52,339 nt of DNA from Gammaproteobacteria bacterium (GCA_026994225.1 JALWRI010000095.1:1-52339), one strand, 5' to 3'. Shown: positions 27,699 to 36,976, counted from the stretch's first letter. Notes: generated by a model not told the origin, from the sequence alone. Program-made: numbers and translations.

Positions 27699-28358
27699 GT
27701 GCTGAAAAAAGTCTTAAAAAAAGGGGGGATCGCTTTTATTTTATTGGCATTAGCGGGAAATATTTATTATTTTGCTTATCAGCAAGCGAGTTATCAATGT
27801 ATTGCGGTACGGGAAGAATTAGAAATATTGCAAAAAAAATTCGCTTTATTATTAGAAGAGGAAGCCCGTTTTCGTCATATCAGTGCATTAAAAGAAAAAT
27901 CCTGTGCTGCGGTACAAGAAGAATTACGTAATGCAGAAGCAGATTTCATTGCAGTACGAGATAAATTAGCCTTATATGAAAAAGTAATGCAGCCTGGAAA
28001 AAACAAACAAATATTGAAAATTCAAAAATTAAAGATATTTAAGATAGGAAAACAGTATCACTATAAGATTTCTATTATGCAGACACGTAAACGGCGTAAA
28101 TATATTTCCGGAACAGTACAATTTCTATTAAAAGGAGAACGAGCCGGACAATTTAGCCGTTTAGTGATTAAAGATAGCAAAGAATTAGCATTTCGTTTTA
28201 AGTTTTTACAAATTTTAGAAGGCTCTTTTGTATTACCTAACGATTTTATGGTAAAGGAATTGACGATAGAAGCTATTTCTGAAACCAAAAAAATAGCTAA
28301 ATTTGTACAAGTATTGGTATGGCAAGGAGAAAATATAGAAGTAGAATTTGGACAATAA
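27699..28358 (+). CDS. Membrane-anchored coiled-coil protein, DUF6776-like
   Basis: 219 residues, GTG start preceded by AAAGGG. One N-terminal membrane segment (about 10-28), a coiled coil (about 35-95) and a basic beta-rich C-terminal domain (about 100-219) with KYISGTVQFLLKGE. This matches the DUF6776 type found just upstream of erpA in many gammaproteobacteria. The function is unknown. The domain probably faces the periplasm. It is followed by a 106-nt gap with a candidate promoter (TTGACT) for erpA. Confidence 0.65.
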   Translation: MLKKVLKKGGIAFILLALAGNIYYFAYQQASYQCIAVREELEILQKKFALLLEEEARFRHISALKEKSCAAVQEELRNAEADFIAVRDKLALYEKVMQPGKNKQILKIQKLKIFKIGKQYHYKISIMQTRKRRKYISGTVQFLLKGERAGQFSRLVIKDSKELAFRFKFLQILEGSFVLPNDFMVKELTIEAISETKKIAKFVQVLVWQGENIEVEFGQ

Positions 28359-28464
28359 AATTCTTGACTATTTTACTAGGTTAAGGTAGGCTGGACAGTA
28401 GAATTTGCACAGCAGAATGCTTATCTGTTATCTTTAGCAATTTAACCATCAGGAACAATATATT

Positions 28465-28803
28465 ATGAGTGATGACAGTCCTTTAATTTTTACCGATGAT
28501 GCAGCACATAAGGTCAAGCAGCTAATTCTGGATGAGGGTAATGATAACCTGAAACTACGTGTTTTTGTCAGTGGCGGTGGGTGTTCAGGATTTCAATATG
28601 GTTTTACCTTTGATGAGGATATCAATGATGGTGATACGGAAGTAGAAAATCAGGGCGTAAAATTATTAATCGATCCAATGAGTTTTCAATATTTAGTAGG
28701 TGCTGAAATTGATTACAAAGAGGGTTTGGAAGGCGCACAATTTGTCATCCGTAATCCTAATGCAACCACAACTTGTGGTTGCGGTTCGTCTTTCTCTCCT
28801 TAG
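28465..28803 (+). CDS. erpA: Iron-sulfur cluster insertion protein ErpA
   Basis: 112 residues, A-type carrier. The three cluster-binding cysteines are present: one in [11 protein letters not shown] and two in TTCGCGSSF. The residues FTFDED after the first cysteine are typical of ErpA rather than IscA or SufA. ErpA delivers [4Fe-4S] clusters to apoproteins, including the isoprenoid enzymes IspG/IspH and respiratory enzymes. It is a single gene with a hairpin behind it and citrate synthase 125 nt downstream. Confidence 0.96.
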   Translation: MSDDSPLIFTDDAAHKVKQLILDEGNDNLKLRVFVSGGGCSGFQYGFTFDEDINDGDTEVENQGVKLLIDPMSFQYLVGAEIDYKEGLEGAQFVIRNPNATTTCGCGSSFSP

Positions 28804-28836
28804 TAAGCGATGTCCTAACGCTTATATTTTGATGCT

Positions 28837-28854
28837 TCGCTGCTTTAGCAGCGA
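28837..28854. repeat. Perfect 7-bp hairpin between erpA and gltA
   Basis: TCGCTGC, loop TTTA, GCAGCGA. It is GC-rich within AT-rich surroundings and could help end the erpA transcript. No T-run follows, so it is not a standard intrinsic terminator. Confidence 0.6.
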
Positions 28855-28887
28855 GTTGGTAGTCGATGTTATTCCTTTTCTCATTCA

Positions 28888-28896
28888 TGGTATAAT
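28888..28896 (+). promoter_or_regulatory. Extended -10 promoter candidate for citrate synthase
   Basis: TGGTATAAT matches an extended -10 element (TGnTATAAT). The -35 region is weak. It lies about 33 bp before the gltA start codon, leaving a leader of roughly 25 nt. Confidence 0.55.
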
Positions 28897-28928
28897 GCAG
28901 CTTACATAGTATCAATGAGGAATACAGT

Positions 28929-30095
28929 ATGAGTAATTATTTACCTGGGTTAGCTGGCGTACCTGCTACCAAATCAAATATTTCAAATATTGATGGCGAA
29001 AAAGGTATACTCAATTATCGTGGTTATTCAATAGAAGAATTAGCACAATATTCAACCTTTGAGGAAACGGCTTTATTATTGTTAGATGGTGAATTACCCG
29101 GGGAAGTTTGCTTACGTGAATTTGATAAGCAGTTACGCAAAAATAGACAAGTAAAATATCATATTACCGATTTAATGAAAACCTTGCCTGAAAGTGGGCA
29201 TCCTATGGAGATGTTACAGGTTGCTGTAGCCAGTTTGGGGATGTTTTATCCTGGCAGTGAATGCTTAACAGGCAGTGATGTTTGCACTGATATTAATTAT
29301 ATTCATAATACCACAGTCAAACTTATTTCTCGTATGGGAACATTAGTGGCAATGTGGAAACACTTGCGTAATGGTTATGAACCGTATTTACCTCGTCATG
29401 ATTTAGGTTATGCAGAAAACTTTTTATATATGATGAATGGGGAAGAACCCGATCCCCTCTTAGCTCGTATTTTTGATATTTGTTTAATTTTACATGCAGA
29501 GCATACGATTAATGCTTCTACGTTTTCGGTATTAGTGAATGCCTCTACGTTGGCAACACCTTATAGTGTGATTGCCGCAGCGATTGCAGCGTTATCAGGG
29601 CCTTTACACGGTGGCGCAAATCAGAAAGTATTAGAAATGCTGCAACAAATAGAGCGTCCTGAAGATGCTGCGGCATTTGTGGATAAAAAATTAGCCAATA
29701 AAGAAGTTATTTGGGGTATGGGGCATAGAGAGTATAAAACCAAAGACCCTCGAGCAACAATTTTACAACGATTAATGCATCAGATGATAGAAGCAAAAGG
29801 CGGGGAAGTGAGTGCATTACTGGAAATTGCTCAAGCGGTGGAAAAAGCAGCAGAAGAACGTTTAGCAGAAAAAGGCGTGTATGCGAATGTTGATTTTTAT
29901 TCTGGGTTGTTATATCAAGAAATGGGTATTCCCCCAGAACAATTTACAGCTATTTTTGCCGTTGCTCGGTCAGTTGGATGGATGGCGCATTGGCGTGAAC
30001 AATTAAGTGATAACCGTATTTTCAGACCAACTCAAGTTTATATTGGTGAACAGGAAAGAAAATATATTCAAGTTTCAGAGCGTAAAAGAAGATAA
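28929..30095 (+). CDS. gltA: Citrate synthase
   Basis: 388 residues, shorter than the about 430-residue NADH-sensitive type of E. coli and lacking its N-terminal beta-domain, so of the dimeric type. Catalytic histidines lie in GPLHGGANQKV and WGMGHREYKTKDPR, and the catalytic aspartate in NVDFYSGLLY. It condenses oxaloacetate and acetyl-CoA at the entry of the citric acid cycle. A 2-methylcitrate synthase role is possible for short members, but no prp genes lie nearby. TGAGGAA precedes the ATG. yajL follows 18 nt later. Confidence 0.93.
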   Translation: MSNYLPGLAGVPATKSNISNIDGEKGILNYRGYSIEELAQYSTFEETALLLLDGELPGEVCLREFDKQLRKNRQVKYHITDLMKTLPESGHPMEMLQVAVASLGMFYPGSECLTGSDVCTDINYIHNTTVKLISRMGTLVAMWKHLRNGYEPYLPRHDLGYAENFLYMMNGEEPDPLLARIFDICLILHAEHTINASTFSVLVNASTLATPYSVIAAAIAALSGPLHGGANQKVLEMLQQIERPEDAAAFVDKKLANKEVIWGMGHREYKTKDPRATILQRLMHQMIEAKGGEVSALLEIAQAVEKAAEERLAEKGVYANVDFYSGLLYQEMGIPPEQFTAIFAVARSVGWMAHWREQLSDNRIFRPTQVYIGEQERKYIQVSERKRR

Positions 30096-30113
30096 TTACT
30101 GGGAAGAATAAGC

Positions 30114-30677
30114 ATGGTAAAAGTATTAGTACCTTTAGCACAAGGTTGTGAAGAATTAGAAGCGGTAACGATTATTAATCTATTACGTCGGGCAGATATT
30201 GAAGTGATCAGTGCAGGATTAGAAGAGAGCTTAACACCCATCACGGCAAGTAGAGGGGTAGTATTATTGCCGGATAAAACCCTCGATGAGGTCTTAGCAG
30301 AGCATTTTGATATGATAGTGTTACCTGGTGGGCTACCTGGTGCAGATCATTTGAATGCTGATCAACGAATACAAGATTTATTGCAGCGTATGGCACAACA
30401 AGGGCAATATATTGCAGCTATTTGTGCTGCACCTAAAATTTTAGCTCATGCGGGATTGTTAGCGGGACGTAAAGCAACCAGTTATCCAGGAGTGTTAGAT
30501 AAAATGGTATTGCCTGCCACACAAGTATTATTGCAGCAATCGGTTGTTGATGATAAGAAAGTAATTACTTCCAGAGGCCCTGGTACTGCAATGGATTTTG
30601 CTTTACATTTGATCGAGCAATTAGTCGGAAAAAATATCCGTGATCAAGTAGAAGAAGGGTTAGTGAAGTCATTTTGA
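30114..30677 (+). CDS. yajL: DJ-1/PfpI family protein, YajL-like
   Basis: 187 residues, flavodoxin-like DJ-1 fold. The acidic residue in QGCEELEAV and the nucleophile cysteine in AAICAAPKIL match DJ-1/YajL, as do LPGGLPGA and TSRGPGTAMDFA. Members act in oxidative stress protection and as glyoxalase or protein-repair enzymes. The exact activity is disputed. It directly follows gltA and probably shares its transcript. The length and motifs fit YajL better than the PfpI proteases. Confidence 0.88.
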   Translation: MVKVLVPLAQGCEELEAVTIINLLRRADIEVISAGLEESLTPITASRGVVLLPDKTLDEVLAEHFDMIVLPGGLPGADHLNADQRIQDLLQRMAQQGQYIAAICAAPKILAHAGLLAGRKATSYPGVLDKMVLPATQVLLQQSVVDDKKVITSRGPGTAMDFALHLIEQLVGKNIRDQVEEGLVKSF

Positions 30678-30744
30678 TGTAACAATTAATCGGTGAGTAT
30701 TTATTTAAAATTATTAATTCCTATCTGGTTATCGCTATTGGTAG

Positions 30745-30849
30745 ATATGTATTTATGAGAAAGAAATAAAAAAAATAGCCAATGCGATAAAAGGCTATGA
30801 TTTTGATTTAGCATTAACGCAATTACATCAATTAAACCATACTATGTAA
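30745..30849 (+). pseudogene. Possible remnant of a sensor kinase or response regulator C-terminus
   Basis: An open stretch without a start codon encodes 34 residues ending IKGYDFDLALTQLHQLNHTM and a stop. A final FDFxxAL segment resembles the last helix of some hybrid kinases. A stop lies directly upstream in frame. I regard it as a likely gene relic between yajL and the phosphoesterase. The family guess is weak. Confidence 0.3.
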
Positions 30850-30858
30850 ATCTATAGA

Positions 30859-31641
30859 TTAAATGGAAGGAATAGACACACGTTCTATATGTGTGGTTAA
30901 GCTACCATCAGGATATAAATAAATCACTCGGTAACCGGCTTTTTTATCAACTTGTAAAAAGCGGTAATGTTCAAATTGAATATTGGTTGAGGGACAAGCA
31001 AGTAACTGTAAATGCTGCCAACTGACTTGATAGGCTTGATGAACATGTCCCCAACATACAGCCTTACATTGAGGATAATGTGCTAAAAGAGATAATAATT
31101 GTTCGCCATTGTCTAACATCATTGCATCAAATTTTTTAGTCATTTTGATGGCTTGATGATGAATAAACAATATATACGATACATCTGGATGAGAATGTAA
31201 TGTTTGTTTTATCCAGTGTAAATCTTGTTCTGCCAATTTTCCGCTGGTTTGATTTTTACAATGTGAATTTAGTAATAGTATTTTCCAATTTGCTATGGCA
31301 ACAGATGCGGTATAAGGCGGTATTGTTTGCTTGTCCAGAGCGCAAAAGAGAGTCTGCATGATAGAGGGATCATCATGGTTTCCAGGTAATACATAATATG
31401 GACAAGGTAATTGTGAAGATAATTGTATAAAATGTTGATAAGCAGGGATTTGTGCAGATTGTGTTAAATCACCGCTGATCACTGCGAGATCGGCATTAGG
31501 ATAATGTTGTGATGCATGTTGATATACACTTTGTAAACTTTGATAGCAATTAACATCCCTAAGTGTTGCATTGGTATTTGCAAACAAATGGGTATCTGAA
31601 AATTGTAATAAGATAGTAGGGGCAGATAATCTGTCGGACAT
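30859..31641 (-). CDS. cpdA: Calcineurin-like phosphoesterase, CpdA-like
   Basis: 260 residues from the ATG at 31641 (MSDRLSAPT). An upstream ATG at 31728 would overlap the divergent cmoM start region and adds a segment with no family character. Metal-binding motifs are in order: SDTHLF (residue about 15), SGDLT, GNHDD, IHHQ and GHVHQ. This is the class III 3',5'-cyclic nucleotide phosphodiesterase type, which breaks down cAMP in E. coli. Related enzymes act on other phosphodiesters, so the substrate is inferred. It diverges from cmoM with about 50 nt between starts. Confidence 0.85.
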   Translation of the reverse strand: MSDRLSAPTILLQFSDTHLFANTNATLRDVNCYQSLQSVYQHASQHYPNADLAVISGDLTQSAQIPAYQHFIQLSSQLPCPYYVLPGNHDDPSIMQTLFCALDKQTIPPYTASVAIANWKILLLNSHCKNQTSGKLAEQDLHWIKQTLHSHPDVSYILFIHHQAIKMTKKFDAMMLDNGEQLLSLLAHYPQCKAVCWGHVHQAYQVSWQHLQLLACPSTNIQFEHYRFLQVDKKAGYRVIYLYPDGSLTTHIERVSIPSI

Positions 31642-31693
31642 AAACAAATCATACCGGTCGTATGGGGATATGTCTAGCAAAAGGGGAACACTG

Positions 31694-32458
31694 ATGGAGA
31701 CAGATCGCAATTTTGATGTGCTGATCAAGCAGTTTGAAAAAAAAATTTATCAAACGGTAAAAGGGGAATGGCGGTTAAAATTATTAAAAGAAGATTTATC
31801 TCTTTTTAGCTCACCCCATCGGGCATTATCGGTGTGGGATGCAGGGTGTGGTTTTGGGCAACTTAGTCTTTGGTTAGCAGAATATGGACATACGATAACA
31901 CTGTGTGATATTTCCCGGAAAATGTTACAAAAAGCCCAGCAAGCATTTGAAAAAGCGGGGATGAATGGGCATTTTCATCATGCGGCAGCACAACAATTAG
32001 CAGAACAACTTCCTGAGTTTGATGTGATTTTATGCCATGCAGTGATAGAATGGTTGGCTACGCCTTTAGCGAGTTTGGAAAAAATAGTAAAAAAGGTAAA
32101 GCCTGGTGGCTACGTATCCTTATTATTCTACAATCGCAATGCGTTTGTTTTTCATAATGCGTTAAAAGGGGCATGGCGTTGGAAATATTTATTAAATAAT
32201 AGTTATTTAGGAAAAGGAAAAAAACTAACGCCTCCTCATCCACAATACCCAGATGAAATAATAAAGACATTAACAGCATGGAATTTTAGTATACAACAGC
32301 ATACAGGTATTCGGGTATTTTATGATTATCGTCATCCAGATTGCAATGCACAGGAAGAGGAAGAGCTATTATGGGAATTAGAATACCGTTATTGCCGTAT
32401 GCCTACTTATCGAAATATGGGACGCTATATTCATATTCTGGCACAGAAAAATAAGTAA
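31694..32458 (+). CDS. cmoM: tRNA 5-carboxymethoxyuridine methyltransferase CmoM
   Basis: 254 residues from the ATG at 31694, with AAGGGG 7 nt upstream. Starts METDRNFDVLIKQFEKKIYQ, close to the E. coli CmoM start (DRNF, KGxxR). SAM loop WDAGCGFGQLSLWLAEYGH, then HAVIEWLATP and a C-terminal RYCRxPTYRNMGRYIHILA. CmoM methylates the cmo5U at the wobble position of several tRNAs, giving mcmo5U. The gene stops at the base before the stop of the converging PilZ gene, with no space between them. Confidence 0.93.
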   Translation: METDRNFDVLIKQFEKKIYQTVKGEWRLKLLKEDLSLFSSPHRALSVWDAGCGFGQLSLWLAEYGHTITLCDISRKMLQKAQQAFEKAGMNGHFHHAAAQQLAEQLPEFDVILCHAVIEWLATPLASLEKIVKKVKPGGYVSLLFYNRNAFVFHNALKGAWRWKYLLNNSYLGKGKKLTPPHPQYPDEIIKTLTAWNFSIQQHTGIRVFYDYRHPDCNAQEEEELLWELEYRYCRMPTYRNMGRYIHILAQKNK

Positions 32459-33190
32459 TTACCTTATTTTCTGGCTACGTAAATATTGCCGTTGTTGTTG
32501 TGCTATAAAATGTTCTAATTGTATTTTTATATTATTAGGCATATCTCTAAATGCACCACCAATTAATGTATGTCGGTATGGACTACGAGAAAATTCAATA
32601 CGCTTAATTTCTAATTTATAGGGAATAATGACGTGATTAGAAAGTTGTAATTCACAAAAGGGAAGTATATCTCCTTGTTCTATTCTTTCCATCCAATAAC
32701 CCCGTTGTCGAAGTCGAATACCAGTGACGGATACATCAATAATATCCATTATTTGATCTGTTTGAGAAAGTGATCCAATACTGCTTTTTAGATGCCCATC
32801 TAATGTAACCCGAAATGCTTCTCTACGTTGAGCATACATATTATCGGGCAACTGTAAAAAATAATACCAATCCTCTTCATGTTGCTCTACTTGTTGTAAG
32901 TGCGTGGTAAAATTAACCGGATAGAGCCGGTGATGTGCTGTAATCTGAAAGTGAGAATGAGGAGTAATAAAGCGTTGGGGTGGTTTGGGATATAAATCTA
33001 CCAAAGAAAAATAGTTAGCAGAGGGGTTGATGCACTCTAGCGTACCCTGACATGCTACGTTATCATTAATCATTACATTAATAAAACTGCGTTGTTCTTT
33101 AAGTTGATATAAGGCATTATATTTACTAGGCAGTTTTTTACTAGCAGGCAGTTTTTTTTGGTTTTGACCAAATAATACATCTAGCCACAT
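32459..33190 (-). CDS. YcgR-like flagellar brake protein with PilZ domain
   Basis: 243 residues from the ATG at 33190, with GGAG 8 nt upstream. The N-terminal half (about 20-115) fits the YcgR regulator domain. The C-terminal PilZ domain (about 117-235) has the two c-di-GMP motifs intact: R123xxxR127 in RREAFR and D152xS154xxG157 in DVSVTG. YcgR-type proteins bind c-di-GMP and slow the flagellar motor at FliG/FliM. This would link the diguanylate cyclase at 23643 with the motor genes at 759-3930. It could instead regulate exopolysaccharide or pili. Confidence 0.82.
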   Translation of the reverse strand: MWLDVLFGQNQKKLPASKKLPSKYNALYQLKEQRSFINVMINDNVACQGTLECINPSANYFSLVDLYPKPPQRFITPHSHFQITAHHRLYPVNFTTHLQQVEQHEEDWYYFLQLPDNMYAQRREAFRVTLDGHLKSSIGSLSQTDQIMDIIDVSVTGIRLRQRGYWMERIEQGDILPFCELQLSNHVIIPYKLEIKRIEFSRSPYRHTLIGGAFRDMPNNIKIQLEHFIAQQQRQYLRSQKIR

Positions 33191-33393
33191 GATATATCTC
33201 CAAAATGTATGTAAGCCGGAATAAGGTAGGTGTTTTTTATGCTTTATTCCCAAATGGAATGGTGCTTAATATAATTTAAGCATATTATATGCCATTATTG
33301 TTTTTTATTTAAAAAATCAATAAGATATATTAGTTGCTTGGAAATGCTAAAATAGAATAACACTATATTGACATAAATTTGGCAAAGTGATGA

Positions 33394-35121
33394 TTAGGAA
33401 ATTTCTGTTTGTAATAATTGTTGTAAACTACGTAGTGTCCAGACGATAAAAGCAATGATCAGGGCATTATAAAAATGAATATAAAAATCAATGGAAAATA
33501 AGCCTGGAAGTGATATGGGAATAACGCTACTTATCCAATAATAACTGTTACTTGCAAATAAATGAGTGAAACCACTATAAGCTATTGCAGCCCCAATAGG
33601 AGTAATAAAAAAAGCCCCTTTTATGTGTGCTAACCAAAATCCAGACAATGCAGCAAAGCTGCTGGTAAAGACAAGATAAGAGGTTGGTATATGAAAATAA
33701 TAAAGGAGAGCAAGCAGTACTATAATTAATAGACTCGATTGCAGCATACCGGAAAAAATATAGGCAATTTGTTGTACAAAGGAAAAATGCGAGGAGGGAT
33801 GTTTTGATGATAGATGCTGAGTATGATAGATAGCATCTTTTATACGGCAATTATTAATGTCTAATTCTGCATTATGATCAGCATCAATAGCATTATCTTG
33901 TAAGCCAAGCAAGGTGGAGTCCAGCATTTTGATATGGCTATAGGGCTTGGCTTTTATCGCATGTAAGGATGCTTGCAGATGACAATGTTCAAGGTGTAGG
34001 TGGGTTTTTTTTGCACATAATAAGGCATTTTTACTTTTACTATAAATATGACAATGAATAAAACGTACTTGTCCGCTCTGTAGATAAATAAAATGTGTGC
34101 GTAACAATGATTTTTGCTGCTTGAAAGTAATATTGTGTAACAATATCTCCGGTGCAGTCAGTATCATTCCCTGACGATGCAGTATCTGGATAATAACGCT
34201 TTGTTTTGGATCAGTGCTACAAATAATAACGGGTTTATTGATAATAAGGGGCTTTTCTTCCAGATAGGTATCGGGATCGATATAAATTGTTGCAAAAGGG
34301 GGGGCAGCATAAAGAGCTTGGTATAAACTGTGATAATCCCCTTGTTTATGTTTGGTAACCGTTATCCCTAAAGTATTTTTTTCTTCAGATAAAGGTAATG
34401 CTGTGGGAGAGGATGTTGATGGCTTGGGGGTATCGATAATATCGAGCTGTTTTATAACACTTTGAATAGTAGGATAGCTACTTTTTAGTGGTACGGAAAA
34501 TAGTTGTTGTAAAGCCTTTTGGTGAGAGAGAGGGAGGTGTTTGATGTGTGCATCGCTATATGTTGCCAAGTCGGTATTTTTTGTTAAGAGTTGATAAATA
34601 ATATTTAAAGCATTAAGTGTATCTTGATGTTGCTGTAATAATATAGTTGATGGTGATGCGTACGGATATAACAAATATTGTATGCCGGTAAAAATAAGAG
34701 TATCTTCATTATTAATAAAGAGAGTGTTGCTATTAATTTGAGCATGAAAATAGTGATGTTGGTGTAAACTGTTTAAGGTATGCAGTAATTGTAAAATAAG
34801 CGGCTTGATTTGATACCAGGGTAATAGTGCATGGGTGTCAATAAATTGTTGTAATGAAGGAAAAGTAATATATTCCATAGCAAGAAATACCTTGTTATGG
34901 GAAGCATAAAGCATATAAATGGTAGCATATTGTGTAGGTGTTACAGTGCGTATTGCTTTGATATGTGTTAGTAATTGCTCGGGGGAAATCCGGTTTTTAC
35001 AGAAAAATACTTTTACTACACTTACACAGCCCTTTTGCTTATCATAAGCGGTATAAAGGATGTTATTTTTTCCTAAAGATAATATGCTATAAAGTGTATA
35101 GCGATGGAGTAAAGGTATCAT
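33394..35121 (-). CDS. Pseudokinase / beta-helix / membrane protein
   Basis: 575 residues. Residues about 5-225 have a eukaryotic-type protein kinase fold: the ATP-anchoring lysine K37 (VSVVKVF), hinge AMEYITFPSL (81-90) and catalytic loop HAQINSNTLFI (126-136). The catalytic Asp of HRD is Gln, the following Lys is Asn, and the DFG Asp is missing (FTG at 144-146). Catalysis is therefore unlikely. Residues about 245-425 look like a right-handed beta-helix (SLYQALYAAPPFATIYIDP and repeated strands). Four membrane segments follow (about 450-560), with a short basic end. I know no named family for this combination. A membrane sensor or scaffold is a guess. It is transcribed alone. Confidence 0.65.
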   Translation of the reverse strand: MIPLLHRYTLYSILSLGKNNILYTAYDKQKGCVSVVKVFFCKNRISPEQLLTHIKAIRTVTPTQYATIYMLYASHNKVFLAMEYITFPSLQQFIDTHALLPWYQIKPLILQLLHTLNSLHQHHYFHAQINSNTLFINNEDTLIFTGIQYLLYPYASPSTILLQQHQDTLNALNIIYQLLTKNTDLATYSDAHIKHLPLSHQKALQQLFSVPLKSSYPTIQSVIKQLDIIDTPKPSTSSPTALPLSEEKNTLGITVTKHKQGDYHSLYQALYAAPPFATIYIDPDTYLEEKPLIINKPVIICSTDPKQSVIIQILHRQGMILTAPEILLHNITFKQQKSLLRTHFIYLQSGQVRFIHCHIYSKSKNALLCAKKTHLHLEHCHLQASLHAIKAKPYSHIKMLDSTLLGLQDNAIDADHNAELDINNCRIKDAIYHTQHLSSKHPSSHFSFVQQIAYIFSGMLQSSLLIIVLLALLYYFHIPTSYLVFTSSFAALSGFWLAHIKGAFFITPIGAAIAYSGFTHLFASNSYYWISSVIPISLPGLFSIDFYIHFYNALIIAFIVWTLRSLQQLLQTEIS

Positions 35122-35211
35122 AAAGCGATCATGTCCTAAGATATAATAATTATAATAACAGATATTATAGACCTATTTGTTAATAACAAGAATAAGTTGG
35201 AGGTAAATTTT

Positions 35212-35292
35212 ATGAGTTTAGAGGATGTGACTCTACAGCATGAAAGTCAAACACGGAAAAGCTATCGAACAGCAATGTGCTCAGTGCGGTGA
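35212..35292 (+). other. Short reading frame with strong ribosome site running into the TnpB relic
   Basis: ATG at 35212 is preceded at 8 nt by a full GGAGG. It begins MSLEDVTLQ and then runs out of frame through the transposase relic, stopping after 26 codons. It may be the first codons of a host gene cut off by the element. It could also be chance. Confidence 0.35.
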
Positions 35293-35476
35293 TACGGATA
35301 AAAAGAACCGTAAGAGCCAGTCTGAGTTCTTATGTTTAAAATGCGGGCATACAGACAATGCCGATAATAATGCCACAAAAGTAATAAAACAAAGAACCTT
35401 CGAGTATTTACGCTCTAAAGCGTTCCTCAATGGAAAAACAAAGCGTAAAAAGGAAACTGGCAATGTCAATCAGTGA
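35240..35476 (+). pseudogene. tnpB: Internally deleted TnpB relic
   Basis: 78 residues: the first ten residues of the TnpB at window start (MKVKHGKAIE) are joined directly to its C-terminal zinc ribbon (CAQCG, CLKCG) and the DNADNNA motif. Compared with the copy at 1-535, everything between Glu10 and the residues QQC before the zinc ribbon is gone, in frame. The remaining parts are nearly identical in the two copies. Without the RuvC core it cannot cut DNA. It has no good ribosome site of its own. It sits between the pseudokinase and the MFS gene. Confidence 0.85.
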
Positions 35477-35520
35477 TGCAAGCATGTAAAGCGGTATGGT
35501 GGAAAGTAGGGTTACCATTA

Positions 35521-36807
35521 TTAATTCTCTTTATTGGCCACTGATGCTGAACCTGCTTCATAGAGGAAAAATTCCCGATAATTTTTATTGAGCATAATAG
35601 AACTACCTAATAGGGCTAAAATAACCCCAATAGAGATATACACAGTGGGAATACTGCGATCTAGCAAGTCAAATACAATACCAGATAGCCCCATAGCAAT
35701 AGGACTGAGTGCGCCGGTTAATGTACCAAGTAGTCCAAAAACCCGTCCTCGCATTTGTTTTTCCACTCGTTGTTGTAAGATAGTCATAGTGATAACAGAA
35801 AAATAACCAGCACAAGCACCAATAATCATCATTAAAATAGCGGCATGTGTGTAAGTATGTACCATACCTGCCATAGCAATACCAATGGAAATAATGGTGA
35901 ATGTGGTTGTCAATACCCAGATTTTTTGTTTACCGGTAAATTTAAATAAGGCAGCTAATAAATAACCTAACATTGCGCCAATGCCAAAAATAGCGATCAT
36001 ATAGCCATACCAGGTAGCAGAATCTTCTTGAATACCGAGATAGTCTTCAATATAAAAAGGCAATAAAACGGTACAAGGAATAACAAAAAAATTAAGTAAT
36101 GCCATCATAATAGTAAATTCTTTCATACCTGTTTGTTGTACCAAATAATGAAAGCCGGCTTTACTATCTCGAATAAATTTTTTTAAGCTCGCAGGTTCAG
36201 TATTATCTTTAGATTTATGTGGCAAAATGGTAATAAAACATTCACTGATGGCAGAAAAAAGATAGGTGATAGCATCAATTAACAATAATAGTGGAGCACC
36301 AAGCAATGAGTACAACATACCACTGGCTGGAGGGCCTAATAAATTAGTAGATTGAATACTTGCCTGGCTAATAGAGTTAGCAGCGTCTAATTTATCATCT
36401 GGAACGAGATCAGGCATACAGGCACTAATAGCAGGACGAAAAAAAGCACTGACAGTACCGAGTATAATGGCAATAATAAATAACCAAATAGTAATTAACA
36501 AATGATTATCAGGTTGTGAATATAAGATCAATGCGAGTGAACCGACACATAGCCCACTGATAATATCACAGCTAATCAATATATTTTTACGTGAATAATG
36601 ATCGGCAAATACTCCTCCAATCGGTCCAGCCAAGAGGGTGGGAATAGTATATGTCATCATTAATAAACCCATTAAAGTAGGGGATTCTGTCGTATCTTTC
36701 ACGGTAAAGACAATGGCAATCATAAATGCCTGTGTTCCAAACAAGCTAATAAATTGTCCTTGCCAAAGTAAAAAGAAATCTTTATTCCAAAGGTGAGTTC
36801 TATACAT
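35521..36807 (-). CDS. MFS transporter, EntS/MFS_3-like exporter
   Basis: 428 residues with twelve membrane segments. Motif A appears as GGVFADHYSRKNIL after segment two, and the second half has QQRVEKQMRGRVFGLLGTL, as in the MFS_3/EntS subfamily. These are proton-driven exporters of siderophores, macrolides or other small molecules. No siderophore genes lie nearby, so the substrate is open. It stands alone between the TnpB relic and the FimV-like gene. Confidence 0.85.
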   Translation of the reverse strand: MYRTHLWNKDFFLLWQGQFISLFGTQAFMIAIVFTVKDTTESPTLMGLLMMTYTIPTLLAGPIGGVFADHYSRKNILISCDIISGLCVGSLALILYSQPDNHLLITIWLFIIAIILGTVSAFFRPAISACMPDLVPDDKLDAANSISQASIQSTNLLGPPASGMLYSLLGAPLLLLIDAITYLFSAISECFITILPHKSKDNTEPASLKKFIRDSKAGFHYLVQQTGMKEFTIMMALLNFFVIPCTVLLPFYIEDYLGIQEDSATWYGYMIAIFGIGAMLGYLLAALFKFTGKQKIWVLTTTFTIISIGIAMAGMVHTYTHAAILMMIIGACAGYFSVITMTILQQRVEKQMRGRVFGLLGTLTGALSPIAMGLSGIVFDLLDRSIPTVYISIGVILALLGSSIMLNKNYREFFLYEAGSASVANKEN

Positions 36808-36976
36808 GATGATAGTATTTCTAGTAATAATTATTATTGGGATGTATCCGTTTTTGCTGAATATATAAGCATTACACAGGAAACAGATAACATTATAATA
36901 GTATGACCTTTTATATTTACAAGTTTTTTATCAAATAAGGCGGTGGATAAAAATATTTTAGTATATGATTATAATC

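Noticed and set aside
32456-32461. Abutting convergent stops of cmoM and the PilZ gene as a special junction
   Set aside because: The same tight packing is seen at purN/dcd and dgcH/hemJ, so it reflects compact gene order and is not a particular signal.
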